From positions 186,001 to 250,000 of the forward strand of contig MCGE01000017.1 of assembly GCA_002105175.1 (NCBI GenBank): 64,000 nucleotides of DNA, read 5' to 3'. This document shows, piece after piece, positions 12,106 through 23,111 of this stretch. The notes under the pieces were generated by a model. That model did no database searches, was not told the origin of the DNA, and saw only the letters and a list, made by a program, of their open reading frames with translations. A program made the position numbers and the translations under genes. The number at the start of each line of letters is the position of its first letter. The stretch's first letter is position 1. The DNA comes from Absidia repens (lineage: Eukaryota; Mucoromycota; Mucoromycetes; Mucorales; Cunninghamellaceae).

Positions 12106-12877
12106 TCATTTTGATCGACTGGCTAATTCTAATAAAAAGTCTTGTCCATTGGCCATTGTTCCACCTATACAAAAGGACATCGCAATTAGCTTCCATTTGA
12201 TACACAAGCATATATTTATATTCATTACCTTTTTGTCCCCATGAAGATGATGATCCGAGGCCCTTGTTGCCCCATGCTCTTTCATGACTTTCATATTTGA
12301 CTGGTCGTACAGATGTATCCAAGTTTGAGTTATGAAATGCAGCCAAAGTATCAGAGTAGCCTGATGTAATTCCAAAGAAATATATGAGTTTGCTTCTCAC
12401 CCAATAACCTATTTGTTGTCCAAACTTTGTGATTTTCACTTACGTTGGTTCAAAAAAGCTGTCAGTTCTGAACCATTGAATCCATTCAAACCAACATGGG
12501 CCTGACGTCTATTACTACCAAAATGGGTATCCCGTGAATCCCTTTGCTGCCGTCCTAAGTGGAAAAACACAGAAACAAAACACGCACACACACACCCACA
12601 AAAAAAAGAAAAAAAAAAAGCATAAAAGCTGTAAGTGAAGGGGAACCATAGATATCATATAATAATACATCAAGCTCAACTTCTCTTTTTTTTTTCTATT
12701 ACCCTGTCCATTTTTTTTCATCGACGACTGTTGGTGTTGCTGTTGTTGTTTTAGGGAGTCTCGTCTATCGGATGGTTTCTTTTGATGGTTTCCTATAGCA
12801 TCAGATTCGGTTACTAGCTGCAAATAATTGTTTTTCCCATATCTGTATTATAAACCCATTAAATATTTACCAGGCAT
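12106..12877 (-). CDS. Small conserved-looking fungal protein, function unknown
   Basis: Five exons: 12877-12871, 12813-12703, 12554-12444, 12360-12229 and 12164-12106, giving 139 aa. All four introns have GT-AG ends and phases that match only this reading. The first coding exon is only seven bases. The second exon uses the downstream of two adjacent AGs (CAGCTAG), because the upstream one gives an immediate stop. The protein is polar and Gln/Ser-rich to residue 60, then has VGLNGFNGSELTAFLNQRY, KYESHERAWGNKG and a C-terminal MANGQDFLLELASRSK. The last block, with a Trp-Gly-x-Lys shortly before MANG, resembles a C-terminal motif I associate with small uncharacterised fungal proteins; this is recollection, not a search result. 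No membrane segment or catalytic motif is visible. No function is proposed. Confidence 0.7.
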
Positions 12878-14023
12878 AGTGTATAGTTTGCTTTCGTATG
12901 TGGAGGAGAAGAGTCAAATAAATAGGTTGCTAGAGGAAGAAAAGAGTGAAAGAGAGAAGAGGGGAGAATAAGGAGGGAGTCATGGAAAAAATGAACGTAT
13001 TTCAACTCCGCATGAGGCAGTAGAGCGCCAGTCACAGCAATTGCTCAAGTCAAGCCTAGATATAACGAATCGGAGCTTTGCTTTTTTATTTTCTATTTCA
13101 AAGAGGTGTGTATGGTTACATACAGCAGATACAATGAAGATTTTTTTTTTTGCCAGTGAAAGCCAAGCAAAATCAAAAACAAAGTTCAGTATATCATTTT
13201 GACTAGAATTGGAAGGTTCCAGGCTAAAAAATAAAATACCTGAGTCAATGGTTTTTTAAGAGGTTGGGAGAGTAACAATAAGGATAGGATGTAGATCCTG
13301 CCTGAGAATTTTTCCAAGTTGATCTATAAATTCATGCGGGAATTGGAAAATACATCCACAGTGTCATCATCTCCAACAACAGATGATCTCACCAGCTATT
13401 CGTAACTTTATACAACAGAAACTCTATAATGCTTGGCGTGGTATATGAGTGTAGGAGCAATTGTGGCGCTATTTAAAAAAAAGGAACGAGTTTCGTTTCG
13501 TTACACCAGCATTAACATTTTGCCCTTCATGGCAAAAACAACTGTTGACTGGAGAAAAATAATACCAATCGAATAGCCTCAAAACTTCGGATTAGCATGA
13601 TAAGACAGGTGGGCTTATATAAAAAAAAACCTAACACAAAATTTTCTAATTATACCAATGGAATTGCGACCTCATTTTTTTTTTTCAAAAGACATGCTGG
13701 TAGTTCATCTCTCTCTTCTCGGATTTTATTTCAATTAAATGAAAAAAATCCTAATTCTAAGCTTTGAAGCTATAATAGCAACATGGCGACAAGCAAACAA
13801 GTGCTATACTAGAAAAGTGTTGGTGGAAAAAAAGGTTGTTTTGATCTGTTCAAATTGGAATAGGAAGAAAATGTAAAAATAGCTCTTAAACGCTGGGCTT
13901 AAAAATCATATGTCGAGAAAAAAAAAAACAGTTTAAAAAAAAACAGTTTCCCTTTGCGTCCTTCCCTTTCTTTATCTCTTTTTCCTTTTTTTTTCTGTTC
14001 TTTCTTTTATTTGATATACCACC
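12878..14023. promoter_or_regulatory. Divergent intergenic region, 1.1 kb
   Basis: Lies between the minus-strand start of the small unknown protein and the plus-strand start of the LEA_2 protein, so it must hold both promoters. It has several A or T runs and a long CT-rich stretch at 13950-14010 immediately before the LEA_2 ATG. No clear TATA box or other gene was found. Confidence 0.5.
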
Positions 14024-15064
14024 ATGGCAATGTACGAAAAGGATAGCTTTTATGGCAAATATGACAGTCCTTCTGCACCGCCCTTACCGCCTCCTCATAA
14101 TGCAGGTTCAATGTCAGACCACGGCAATCAATCAGCATCCACACCTCTTCACGGCTATCCCGCTAGTCCTTTTGACAACAATAACAACAACAGCAACAGC
14201 ACCGTTTACAACAACAAACGTAACTCATTGGAAGATCCCGATATGTATCATCATGTGCCTATGGTTGGTGGCTATCAGAATCCACGAGGCAGCATGTCAG
14301 ATATGAAGTTGACTAGTGCGGCAGGCATGAACGCTGGCGGATATCAACCCTACCATCACACAACTTATGACACGGATGATGAAGAAGAAGACCGTGGAGG
14401 GATGTTAACGATACCTCGGGAAAAGCGAAAACGCAGCTGCATGGACAAGGTATGCTGTGGGTGCTGTACATGCTGTCCACGCTGGGCTCGGTATTGCTCC
14501 TGTATTCTTCTACTGATTTTGATTGCGATTGGCATTGTGATTGGTGTACTTGCTGCTCTCTTCAAGATGCCTACGGTTGAAATGAGTGGTCTCGAAAGCG
14601 CGCCAACGGTCAATATCACGGGTGGTAATCAAATCAACATGGGCTTTAACCTTCAAGTATCTGTCAACAACCCCAATGTGGAAGGCATCACATTCGATAC
14701 CATTATCGCCAAGGCGTATTACCCCAATTATCATGACAATCAGATCGGTGGTGGCGAAAAAGACAATGTGGTGATCGGTAAAAATCAAGTCACCAACTTT
14801 ACCTTCCCCTTCACACTCAACATAGACATGACCAAGGATCAAGCCATTATCAACGATATTTTCAGCAAATGTGGCCTGGATGGCTCGCCGAAACAGCCCA
14901 TTAAAATCGACTATGATGTTATTCCTACTGTCAAGTTTGGCGTCATCCCTATTTCTTTGACCATCTCGAAGTCTACTTCTATGGATTGCCCTGCTGAATT
15001 GGAAAATCTTGGCGGGTTGGCTTCCGCAGTGGGTTCAGCGACTGGTGTTACTGGTGGCTCCTGA
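14024..15064 (+). CDS. LEA_2-domain single-pass membrane protein
   Basis: Single-exon gene of 346 aa starting in a good context (ACCACCATGG). Residues 1-140 are disordered (Pro, Asn, Ser, Tyr, Gly) and probably cytosolic. A cluster of cysteines (CMDKVCCGCCTCC, about 141-153) precedes one membrane helix (about 160-181), a pattern typical of palmitoylated juxtamembrane segments. The rest (about 190-325) reads as a late-embryogenesis-abundant type 2 fold: MPTVEMSGLESAP, INMGFNLQVSVNNPNVEGI and a terminal KFGVIPISLTISKS strand region. Fungal proteins of this architecture include vacuolar and plasma-membrane LEA_2 proteins. A role in lipid or membrane contact is family inference only. The 3' flank has CTTTAGTTTAGTC 16 bases after the stop and CTAGTTTAGCTT near 15150. 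It converges on the phosphatase gene. Confidence 0.8.
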   Translation: MAMYEKDSFYGKYDSPSAPPLPPPHNAGSMSDHGNQSASTPLHGYPASPFDNNNNNSNSTVYNNKRNSLEDPDMYHHVPMVGGYQNPRGSMSDMKLTSAAGMNAGGYQPYHHTTYDTDDEEEDRGGMLTIPREKRKRSCMDKVCCGCCTCCPRWARYCSCILLLILIAIGIVIGVLAALFKMPTVEMSGLESAPTVNITGGNQINMGFNLQVSVNNPNVEGITFDTIIAKAYYPNYHDNQIGGGEKDNVVIGKNQVTNFTFPFTLNIDMTKDQAIINDIFSKCGLDGSPKQPIKIDYDVIPTVKFGVIPISLTISKSTSMDCPAELENLGGLASAVGSATGVTGGS

Positions 15065-15643
15065 TTCTGGCGACCTGCTTTAGTTTAGTCTTTTATATAG
15101 CATAATAGTGTATCTCCCTCCTTTTCTCTTTTACAAAACGTATAGATTTCTAGTTTAGCTTATTGTATACGTGTATATATGTGTATCCTCTTTTTTTTTT
15201 TTATATCTTTTTATATATATATCTTTTTGAAAAAAACATTTGTGTATAATAAAAAAAAATCTTCATCAACAAAATTGTGTCCCTTTACCATGCTATTTTA
15301 AATGTCTTGGCGATGTATTTTTTTGATGTGCTATTTCCTATCTTATTATCTGTATATGGGAAAACCAATCACGTTCATTTTGACAAATGATCCTGATTGA
15401 CTGACCACCCCACAAAATAAAAATAAATATAAAACATGCATGAATTTGATGTGTAGAAGTCGATTTTTATTAAAGAGGTGTTTGACAAATAAAGTAAAAA
15501 GTAAAAATATAATAAAGTATAAGGTTGGTTGATTGATGAGCGATAAAGATAAACTAAACTATTGGTACATAATAAAAATAAACGAAGAGAGGGGCGAAAA
15601 AAGCTGTACAAAAATAAAAGTATATGTGAAAGATGTGTATATT
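15065..15643. other. Convergent 3' flanks of LEA_2 and PP2C genes
   Basis: 579 bases between two convergent stop codons. Both sides carry the local 3' motif: TTTAGTTTAG at 15080-15095 and TAGTTTAGC near 15150 for the plus gene, and TAGTTTAGTTTATC on the minus strand near 15550 for the phosphatase. AATAAA words occur on both strands. No gene. Confidence 0.6.
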
Positions 15644-16835
15644 CTAAGTAAAATGAACCACCATAACGCTAAGGTTGTCTGAGCTAAAGTTGGCCAATGC
15701 ATGTTCTAATAGCGTCCGACTTGCTAATTGAGGGTCCTTGATATCCTTGATGAGTTCAACGGCATCTTGATCTTCACAGACGTCCCATAACTATGTCACA
15801 TACAAAAAAAAAAAAAAAAAAAAAGGAAGATGACTATGAATTTCAGTTACTGTAGAGCACTGTGTTGTTGTACTTTGACCGGAACGACTTGATCACTTAC
15901 TCCATCACATGCCAATATCATGAATTCGTCGTCTTTTGTCAATTTGGTTTCCGTTGTATATGGATTTCCGACCACAAATTCCTTCATCACACTGTCGCCG
16001 AGTGATCGAGTCACAGCCAGAACACCATTCACCCGATTGTTCATCATGAATCCACCCAAATCCGTAATCCGTTTTGCTTCTTGAGCGTCCGAGCCTTTGT
16101 GATCATAGGATAATCGAATCGCTTGTCCTTTACGGCTATTGGGTATTACACAAATAAAATAAATAAATAAATAAAAAGATCACGGTAGTTTGCCTTTCCT
16201 GCGGTTTGACATTTTCTTATTTCTTGCTTACTTTAATACAGCTCTGGCATCACCAACATTTCCCGTATAAAGAGTTCGCTATAGATAACGAAACAAATAG
16301 TTTTAGTTGCCATATATATAAATAAATAAATACAAATAGATGATCTATATCTTGCCCCGTCCCCCATGTTTTCATGAATTTTTTTTTTTTTTTTTTTACC
16401 TGGTCACCTTTGACTTGGACATATGCTACAATGGCAGTGCAACCTGAAGACTTGCCTTCCTTTTCATTCACTTGTTGATCCACCTGAAGGAAGGCCTGAT
16501 TTAAAATTTCCGGTACTGTTTCCGAGCTTGAGTTATTTAAGCAATTGGCCAAAGTCTATAAATAAATATATATATATATATATAAAACATGAAGTAAGTT
16601 AAGTGACACATATCAAGTCAAACCTATTCTTTACCTTGTGAAAGTTTTCCCCACACCATTCAGCAGTAGCTTTCCCAGCATGCCCATCAAAGATCGCAAA
16701 GAAACCTTGACGAGGAATCGAATTGTAGTTTGTGATAAAAGAATGAGCATCTTCCATTGTCCGTCGACATCGTTTGTTTCTGTCTTCGCTAACACCAATC
16801 AGGTAACCATCCGCTTCAATGCCTTTGTTTTCCAT
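15644..16835 (-). CDS. PTC1: PP2C-type serine/threonine phosphatase, Ptc1-like
   Basis: Five exons, 16835-16635, 16555-16400, 16278-16232, 16135-15901 and 15790-15644, giving 261 aa, close to yeast Ptc1 (281 aa). Metal-dependent phosphatase of the PPM family; Ptc1 restrains the HOG and cell-wall MAPK pathways and helps organelle inheritance. Motifs seen: [30 protein letters not shown] (metal-binding Asp-Gly), [43 protein letters not shown] and a C-terminal [12 protein letters not shown] with the final metal-ligand Asp. The protein is essentially just the catalytic domain. Retention of the last intron (15900-15791) would end the protein after an 18-residue tail and lose LWDV and the DN motif, so correct splicing there is needed for activity. 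Confidence 0.92.
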
Positions 16836-17211
16836 TGCAATATTGTAAAAATAGTAGTATAAAAATCGAAGAATTCAAAAACAAGGGTGGAGAATGGAAT
16901 TTTTAATAAAAGGTGAAGAGAATTGGGAAGAAAGGGAAAAAAAAATATAAAACCAAAAAAAAATAAAAAAAATAAAAGACGGAGAATGAATATATAATAT
17001 ATATGTAACCCATCCCACTAAATAATGAGCAGTTGCATTGATAAGAGAAGAAAGAAAATACATTGATTGCCATTTACCTAGTAACAATAAACCCCATCCA
17101 TTAACCCCTTTGACCTCTTTTCAAGACACACAACCAAAAAAAAAAAGATATAATAACAACACATTTCAAACAACAACAATAAAGCAAAAGCACAATAGGT
17201 TTTTTATTCGT
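16836..17211. promoter_or_regulatory. Promoter interval of the PP2C gene
   Basis: 376 bases between the phosphatase start and the VAM7-like stop, both on the minus strand. It is A-rich on the plus strand, with several short A runs. CCCATCCCACTAAAT near 17010-17024 is the only GC-containing patch. No gene. Confidence 0.4.
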
Positions 17212-18519
17212 TTATTTGATTTTTCCCATTTTTTTGTTCGCAAACTTCAATTTTGTCTGAGTTCTACCTACGTCCCTATCCAATTCATCCAGCATTTCAT
17301 TCTGTGTTTCCAATTCATCACCAATGGCATACCCGAGTTGTTTTTGTCGGTTCAAAATCGCACTGAATTGTTCGACTTGCTGATCTTGATCTTGCATCAA
17401 TTGTTGTTGGTACTTGACAATGCCTTCATTATCCAATCCCCGAGTCACTTCCGTTTCCTTGGCCAGTTGGTTTTGCTTGAATGCCGCTCCAAACGCCCGA
17501 CTGCCCGTGCTGTTGCGTTGAACCATAGGGGTCGCCTGACTATCACCACTACTACTATCACCCAAGAGCGCCTTTCGATCCATCCATCCTTTTTCACTGT
17601 CGCTGTTGCTGTTGCTGTTGCTGTTGGTATTGTTGTTGTATCTTGTTGATGCCACAGGAGTAGGTGTAGTAGCAGCCGCAGTCGCTTCATTACTACTATT
17701 CGCCAATGATGAAGAAGTTTGAAAAGTGTTGGTATGAAGCAAATCATGATCATATCGTCCAGTGCTGATTAATTTGGATAAGGCATCCCTTTCGTCCTTG
17801 AGTGTATTCACCATATCCTGCCTCCGACGTATTTCACCTTCGGACATGCATGTCATTTCCGCCCTGACTTGACCATCAGGTCCCGCACCAGCACCAGCAC
17901 CAGCACCAGCACCAGCACCAGCACCAGCACCTTGAGCCAAAGACTGTAGTCCGGATTCCAAGTGAGCTAGACGAGAGGACAATGTGAGTAACAGTTTCTT
18001 GGCTTGCATGGTGCAGCTATGTGAGGCAGATATTTCGTTCCTGGCAATATGAGTTGCGCGTTTGTTGATGAAAGAGCGGGTTTCCCTTGCCGCCTGGGTC
18101 ATGTCACGATATTCATCCAGCCAGCTTTCCGAGGTGTAAGACGATGCTGCTGTATCCAATGACCGGCCTGTCGGGATGGCAAGGAAGTTGCGCCAGATAT
18201 CGGTTTGTCGCCAACGGTCATCACGGTCACTGAGAATCCCACGTACATAATCTTCCAGGTCTCGTCGTCGATCTTCTGTTCGCTGACTGTCGCCAAATGT
18301 CGGTGGAAAGAGTGATTTGCTGGGAAAAGGCACAGATGGTGGATGCTGAGGGTATAAAGCAACAAGTTGTTCATGAAGTTTCTTGAATTCGGAGTATCGC
18401 CTCCAAACTATCCAGTTTCGTACTGCTGCTTGGACATCGACTTTGTAGACGGTATGTGGTTTCGGGGTTTGTCGTGTTTCGCTTTCCCGTACAAATATGG
18501 CCTGTATAATTTGCGCCAT
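17212..18519 (-). CDS. VAM7: Vam7-like vacuolar SNARE with PX domain
   Basis: Intronless, 435 aa from MAQIIQAIFV. Vam7 is the soluble Qc-SNARE of vacuole fusion, held on membranes by PI3P and by the HOPS complex. An N-terminal PX domain (about 1-118) shows WRRYSEFKKLHEQL and PPSVPFPSKSLFPP, the PI3P-contact region. The middle part (about 125-370) is helical and low-complexity with a (Gly-Ala) run near 195-212 encoded by a hexamer repeat at 17884-17933. The C-terminal SNARE motif (about 380-432) is intact, with DELETQNEMLDELDRDVGRT carrying the zero-layer Gln, and no membrane anchor follows, as in Vam7. An in-frame ATG at 18696 would add 59 residues with a hydrophobic stretch; I treat it as 5' UTR because the PX fold begins at the chosen Met. 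Confidence 0.9.
   Translation of the reverse strand: MAQIIQAIFVRESETRQTPKPHTVYKVDVQAAVRNWIVWRRYSEFKKLHEQLVALYPQHPPSVPFPSKSLFPPTFGDSQRTEDRRRDLEDYVRGILSDRDDRWRQTDIWRNFLAIPTGRSLDTAASSYTSESWLDEYRDMTQAARETRSFINKRATHIARNEISASHSCTMQAKKLLLTLSSRLAHLESGLQSLAQGAGAGAGAGAGAGAGAGPDGQVRAEMTCMSEGEIRRRQDMVNTLKDERDALSKLISTGRYDHDLLHTNTFQTSSSLANSSNEATAAATTPTPVASTRYNNNTNSNSNSNSDSEKGWMDRKALLGDSSSGDSQATPMVQRNSTGSRAFGAAFKQNQLAKETEVTRGLDNEGIVKYQQQLMQDQDQQVEQFSAILNRQKQLGYAIGDELETQNEMLDELDRDVGRTQTKLKFANKKMGKIK
17884..17933 (-). repeat. Coding hexamer microsatellite (Gly-Ala) in VAM7
   Basis: Plus strand reads repeated AGCACC (GGTGCT on the coding strand), about eight units, encoding alternating Gly and Ala in the linker between the PX and SNARE domains. 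Unit-length change would keep the frame, so the linker length may vary between strains. Confidence 0.85.
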
Positions 18520-19671
18520 TGATGAAAAAAAATATATATATACAAGACACAATAGTATAATAATAAAAGAAAGGCAAATATGAAAAGCAGAAAGAAAAAA
18601 GAGCTGGTCATTTTTTGTGAGAGTTTTGTCAGAGAAAGAAGTCCCGATTCGGACAACTTTTCCCGTGTAACATTTCAGGATCATCGCAGGGGACATGTGC
18701 TACATTCGCCAAGCTTCATTAAAGCAGCATGTACCCCGTTAAATAAAAATGTTGTCTTCGTTTTTTCCTTTATACTGACGGATTCATTTTTTTTTTCTCT
18801 TTTTTTTTTTTTTTTGGTATTCTTATTGGCGTGATATTACCCTGACTTTTTTTTTAAAAAATCTTTCCATATAAAAAGTCTAATCGTGATGATGATGATA
18901 CATTGTTGTTATCATAACACCATCATTGATGAAGACAAACCAATGACAATTAGCAAGTGATAGGATAGTGTGTGACCTCAATTCTTTGCTAAGATACGAT
19001 AGCATGATAAAGTACACAGAAGCGAAAAAAAACAAAAACAAAAAAAAACGTCTTTGTCTTTAAATAGGAAATTCTTTGTTATTAAGAAACGTACTGTAAT
19101 ATGATTGGGTAGTAGCCTATTATTGTGTGATAAAGACTTGAGAATGCGAAAGTAGGGGCAACGATGGGTATTTCAAGGGAAAAACAAGGGATGATTGTAA
19201 AGGACTGGGTGGGGTTGGAGGGGTTGGGGGTTGGGCAATGATGATCAAAAGGAGATAAAGAGAACACAGAGAGAGTATTTTGTACGTATCATATGATAAG
19301 GAGATAAATAAAAATATACTGTACTTTACAGTGTAAAGACGACAATAAAAGAAAAGATAACTATTGTAGTGTATAAAGTCATTTGGTTATCAATATGATT
19401 TCTTGTGTAATGTAATTGTTTTCATTGTTTTCCAGCAAGTACAAAAAAAGAAAAGTGAACGATCTGGGGAAAAAGGATTGCGTGTTGTTGATGATGGGTC
19501 AAGTTTTGGACTCATGTGTGTATTCCCCCGACCTAAGCCACTGGGTTTGAAAAAAATTAAAAAGGTATATAAACACTGAAATTTTTTCAACAATTTTTTT
19601 TTCTTTGTTGTTCTCAGTTTCGTGGCTCTGACTTTTATACTTTTTCCTCTTCTTTACTTTACTAATCAAAT
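18520..19671. promoter_or_regulatory. Divergent promoter region between VAM7 and TBP
   Basis: 1.15 kb shared by two genes that start away from each other. It holds a T-rich tract near 18788-18815, a GACTGTACTTTACAGTG-like imperfect palindrome near 19315-19332, and the TBP TATA box near 19566. I see no extra gene. Confidence 0.5.
19566..19573 (+). promoter_or_regulatory. TATA box upstream of the TBP gene
   Basis: TATATAAA lies 99 bases before the TBP start codon, preceded by AAAAAGG and followed by a T-rich leader. Among the clear promoter calls in this window it is one of the closest to the consensus. TBP acting on its own promoter is a reasonable inference but not shown. Confidence 0.6.
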
Positions 19672-20032
19672 ATGTCTGGTTTCAACATTGCTACACCTTC
19701 TATTACTACACCTGCTATGCAGACCCCTTCTATTCCTACTCCTCATCACAACTCAACACCATTTGCTGTGCCATCTACACCAGCTCCTTTGGATGCTCCC
19801 ACTCCTACGAGAGATCAAAACCCTTACGCTGTGGCTGGAATCACTCCTACCTTACAGTAAGTACTTTTTCCTCTTCTTCTTTTTTTTTTTTTTTTGTTTG
19901 TTTTATATTCTATACCCTTTTATTACCCACACCACCACAATACCAACACCATGACGTTTTTATCATTATGGACGACGACATTAACGTTGGATTTTACGTG
20001 CGCGAAAGGAATCAGTTGTATATATATGTGTG

Positions 20033-20072
<40 letters not shown>

Positions 20073-21135
20073 TACAGGGATTACTGGTAAATATGAGTGT
20101 GCGCGTATGTGATCATCAACTGTGTCTTGGCATGGGGTTCTGCGTGTGTGTGGGTGTGTGTGTGTGGTGTGGGCGGTCATCAACGCATATCTATATTGTT
20201 TATCACCAGCCTCAGTGCTATATCCTTCTGTCTTCGACCTACACTATCAATTACAATAAAGCATCAAAAACCTAGCCGATATCTCATACAGCTGACACCT
20301 CCTTTTACCTTCATGCTCTCTTTTTATTTTATTTTTTACTTTTTATTTTTTATTGTTGTCAAAAATCATTTATTTGAATTTGTTTTTATTGATTTGATTT
20401 TCTTTTTTGTGATTTTAGAAATATTGTGGCTACGGTCAACTTGGATTGCCGATTGGATTTGAAGAACATTGCCCTTCATGCTCGTAATGCTGAATACAAT
20501 CCAAAGGTACATTATTGAAAAAGAAAGGCAATGAGGGTTTTTGTAGCAAAAAGGACATGAAAACTAAACAAAACTGGATTCTTTTTTTATATGATTTTCC
20601 TTTTTTTGTTTTGTTTTTTGGACCTTTTATCTGGATGTTTAGCGTTTTGCGGCAGTGATTATGCGTATTCGTGACCCAAAAACAACGGCGTTGATCTTTG
20701 CATCTGGAAAGATGGTGGTTACTGGTGCCAAATCAGAAGATGATTCCAAGTTGGCTGCCAGAAAATATGCTCGAATCATTCAAAAGTTGGGTTTTCAGGC
20801 GAAATTTACAGACTTCAAGATCCAAAATATTGTTGGCTCCTGTGATGTCAAGTTTCCTATTCGTCTCGAAGGTTTGGCTTACTCCCATGGGCATTTCAGC
20901 TCAGTAAGTAATCTGTGAATGATTTAATGGTTATTTTGTATTCTAACAACTTGTTTTATAGTACGAACCTGAATTGTTCCCTGGCTTGATTTATCGTATG
21001 GTGAAACCCAAGATTGTATTACTGATCTTCGTCTCTGGTAAAATTGTATTGACTGGTGCCAAAGTACGCGAAGAAATTTACCAAGCTTTCCAAGCGATTT
21101 ATCCTGTACTTCAAGAATTCAAGAAAGGTGGCTAA
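19672..21135 (+). CDS. SPT15: TATA-binding protein (TBP)
   Basis: Four exons, 19672-19856, 20419-20506, 20643-20903 and 20962-21135, giving 235 aa. TBP is the general initiation factor used by RNA polymerases I, II and III. Residues 1-60 are a Thr/Pro-rich variable arm. The C-terminal core of about 175 residues contains the two direct repeats that form the DNA saddle: [20 protein letters not shown] with [20 protein letters not shown] (repeat 1), then [19 protein letters not shown] with [17 protein letters not shown] (repeat 2). The DNA-intercalating Phe positions ([31 protein letters not shown]) are present. The first intron is long for this window (562 bases) and carries a (TG)n tract. Very secure call. 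Confidence 0.97.
20033..20069. repeat. (TG)n microsatellite in TBP intron 1
   Basis: About 16 to 18 TG units, followed by a second, interrupted TG-rich stretch near 20137-20169. Both lie inside the first intron of the TBP gene. Useful as a length marker; no regulatory role can be read from the sequence. Confidence 0.9.
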
Positions 21136-21651
21136 TGGTGATGATGACTTTTTTTATAAAAGACAAAGCCGACGATTTGACAACCACAACCACAAACCCC
21201 ACAACCCTCTTTTATATCATATTTAGCTATCATGCACCTATTAGTTTTATTTTCCCCTTCCCATTTAAATTTTATATTCCATCTTTGTATGATTCTTCTC
21301 CCACATCACTCATTTTTTTCATGTACAAATACTTTTTTTTATTGATATCATCTGCATTTCTACTCGTAAATATAGCCCCCCCCCTCCCTCCTTGCTCTCA
21401 ATCTTTTTTTTTTTTTTCCTTTCTTTTCTTTACCCAAAAACCAAAAATAAAAAGCATCAAAATTTACTCTGTGAAAACCTTATATGTGATCTTTGACCAA
21501 CCAGCTGTTTTTTGTGCAACTCTTGAGGGTATCATTCCTGGGATTCTGTGTAAGCTGGACTCAAAATATAGATTGGAAAATTTTTTTCGATCTCGATGAA
21601 CCACTTTTTTTCTTTCTTTCTTTTTTTCCTTAATTACAAGGCGGACTGGTT
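21136..21651. promoter_or_regulatory. TBP 3' flank and SLC35F promoter
   Basis: 516 bases, pyrimidine-rich on the plus strand, with CCCCCCCCTCCCTCC near 21376-21390 followed by a T run. An open frame runs through the region (21135-21599) but is low-complexity Phe/Ser/Leu and lacks any recognisable domain, so it is not annotated as a gene. Confidence 0.5.
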
Positions 21652-23111
21652 ATGGAGCAAATGAATGAAAAAACAGAAGTGCGCTCACAGGAGCATATGG
21701 ACGATTGCTCTTCCGTTAGATCGGAACGTCAACCCGAGCAAGCCAGTCAAGCTAAAAAGACCTGGAAAGACAGACTTGCCTTTTTAAAGGATCGTCAGTT
21801 TTGGAAGATCATTTTCCTTGGTCAAGGTAAGTTATATAACTTTATTAACAGCGCCTTTCTCCAATACTCAGTTCTTATTTTATATGTTAACAATAGTGTT
21901 ATCTCTTTGCATTACTGGCACCAACGTCTGTACAACTAAACTTAGCAATGAATATGGTGTGGCTGCTCCAACTACCCAAACTTTTTTGGTCTAGTAAGTC
22001 GATAACGAAAAATTGAAATATTTATCATGTCCCTGAACCTAATGTTCTATTTCGAAAAATAGTGCTTGTCTTGCTGTTGTATATAATAGCTATGCTATCT
22101 ACAAACGAGGTATTCGTGGTTGGCTGTTACAGTTCTGGCGCCGAGGTATCTTCTGTAAGTGAATAAATTACTGAGTATATCCCCCCCTTTTTTTTGTCCT
22201 TTACTCATTCCTGGGAAAATGATTGCTTTGTAGACTTTCTGTTAGGATTTGTTGACGTCGAAGGCAACTACTTTGTGGTGAAATCCTACGAATACACCTC
22301 GATGTTATCGGCGATGTTACTAGATTGTTGGAGCACACCAGTTTGTATGATCCTTTCCTTCATTTTCCTCAAGGTACGTTACCGCTGGGTCCAATACCTT
22401 GGTGTCTTTATTGCGCTCTGTGGACTGGGAATGTTGGTGGCAAGTGATGTGATTACTGGACGTAATTATGCTGCTTCGGATGCCGTCAAGGGTGATCTAT
22501 TCTGTCTGTTGGGTGCCACTTTGTACGGTGTATCCAATGTCAGTGAAGAATTTCTGGCAAGAAAACATCCTCTATATGAAGTCATTGGTATGTTTACTTT
22601 CTTTGCGACATTTATCAATCTGGTCCAACTTATGATCTTGGAACGCAATGAATTTTCTTCGTTGGTGGGTCAACCTGAAGCCGTCGGTATGATTGTCGTT
22701 TACACTGTCTGTATGTTTATCTTGTATTCTTTGGCTCCTGTCATGTTCCGTCTTGGTAGTGCTGTCTTGTACAATTTGTCCATCTTGACTAGTGACTTTT
22801 ATGGCCTGATTTTCGGTTTGGGTTTGTTTGGCTACTCTGTTACTGTCATGTACCCGTTTGCTTATGTTGTTATCATCATTGGTATCGCCATTTATCATAT
22901 CTTCCCTGCCCCTGTGCCTGTCATTGGATCCTTTGACAAAGAAACCGCGGAAGCCGAACGTCGACAACTTTTTGGCCTTTCTAGCACTGATGATATCGAA
23001 CAACAACAGCAACATCAACATCATGAAGATGAAGGACATAACGCTATTGGTGTTGAGGAAACAACTTCTTTCGATGATCAAGTGAAGGCTGGCTCCATTC
23101 ATCGGTTGTAA
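21652..23111 (+). CDS. SLC35F1/F2-like drug/metabolite transporter
   Basis: Four exons, 21652-21826, 21897-21993, 22063-22154 and 22234-23111, giving 413 aa. Belongs to the solute carrier 35F group of the drug/metabolite transporter superfamily, ten-helix membrane proteins. The signature region is clear: GFVDVEGNYFVVKSYEYTS, LSAMLLDCWSTPVCMILS, GDLFCLLGATLYGVSNVSEE and a final YPFAYVVIIIGIAIYHIFP helix. The N-terminal 50 residues are charged and cytosolic; the C-terminal 70 are Gln/His/Glu-rich. Substrates of fungal members are not established; human SLC35F2 imports queuosine and certain drugs, which should not be transferred to this protein without testing. The 3' UTR holds a 28-29 base tandem duplication. 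Confidence 0.88.

Noticed and set aside
18520..18696. In-frame N-terminal extension of the VAM7-like protein with a hydrophobic segment
   Set aside because: Vam7 is a soluble SNARE whose PX domain begins at the chosen Met; the extension is low-complexity and most likely 5' UTR.
21135..21599. 154-codon plus-strand frame after TBP
   Set aside because: Begins at the TBP stop, is Phe/Ser/Pro/Thr low-complexity from pyrimidine tracts and has no domain.
22572..23102. 176-codon minus-strand frame opposite the SLC35F last exon
   Set aside because: Antisense shadow of a conserved transporter exon; no domain.
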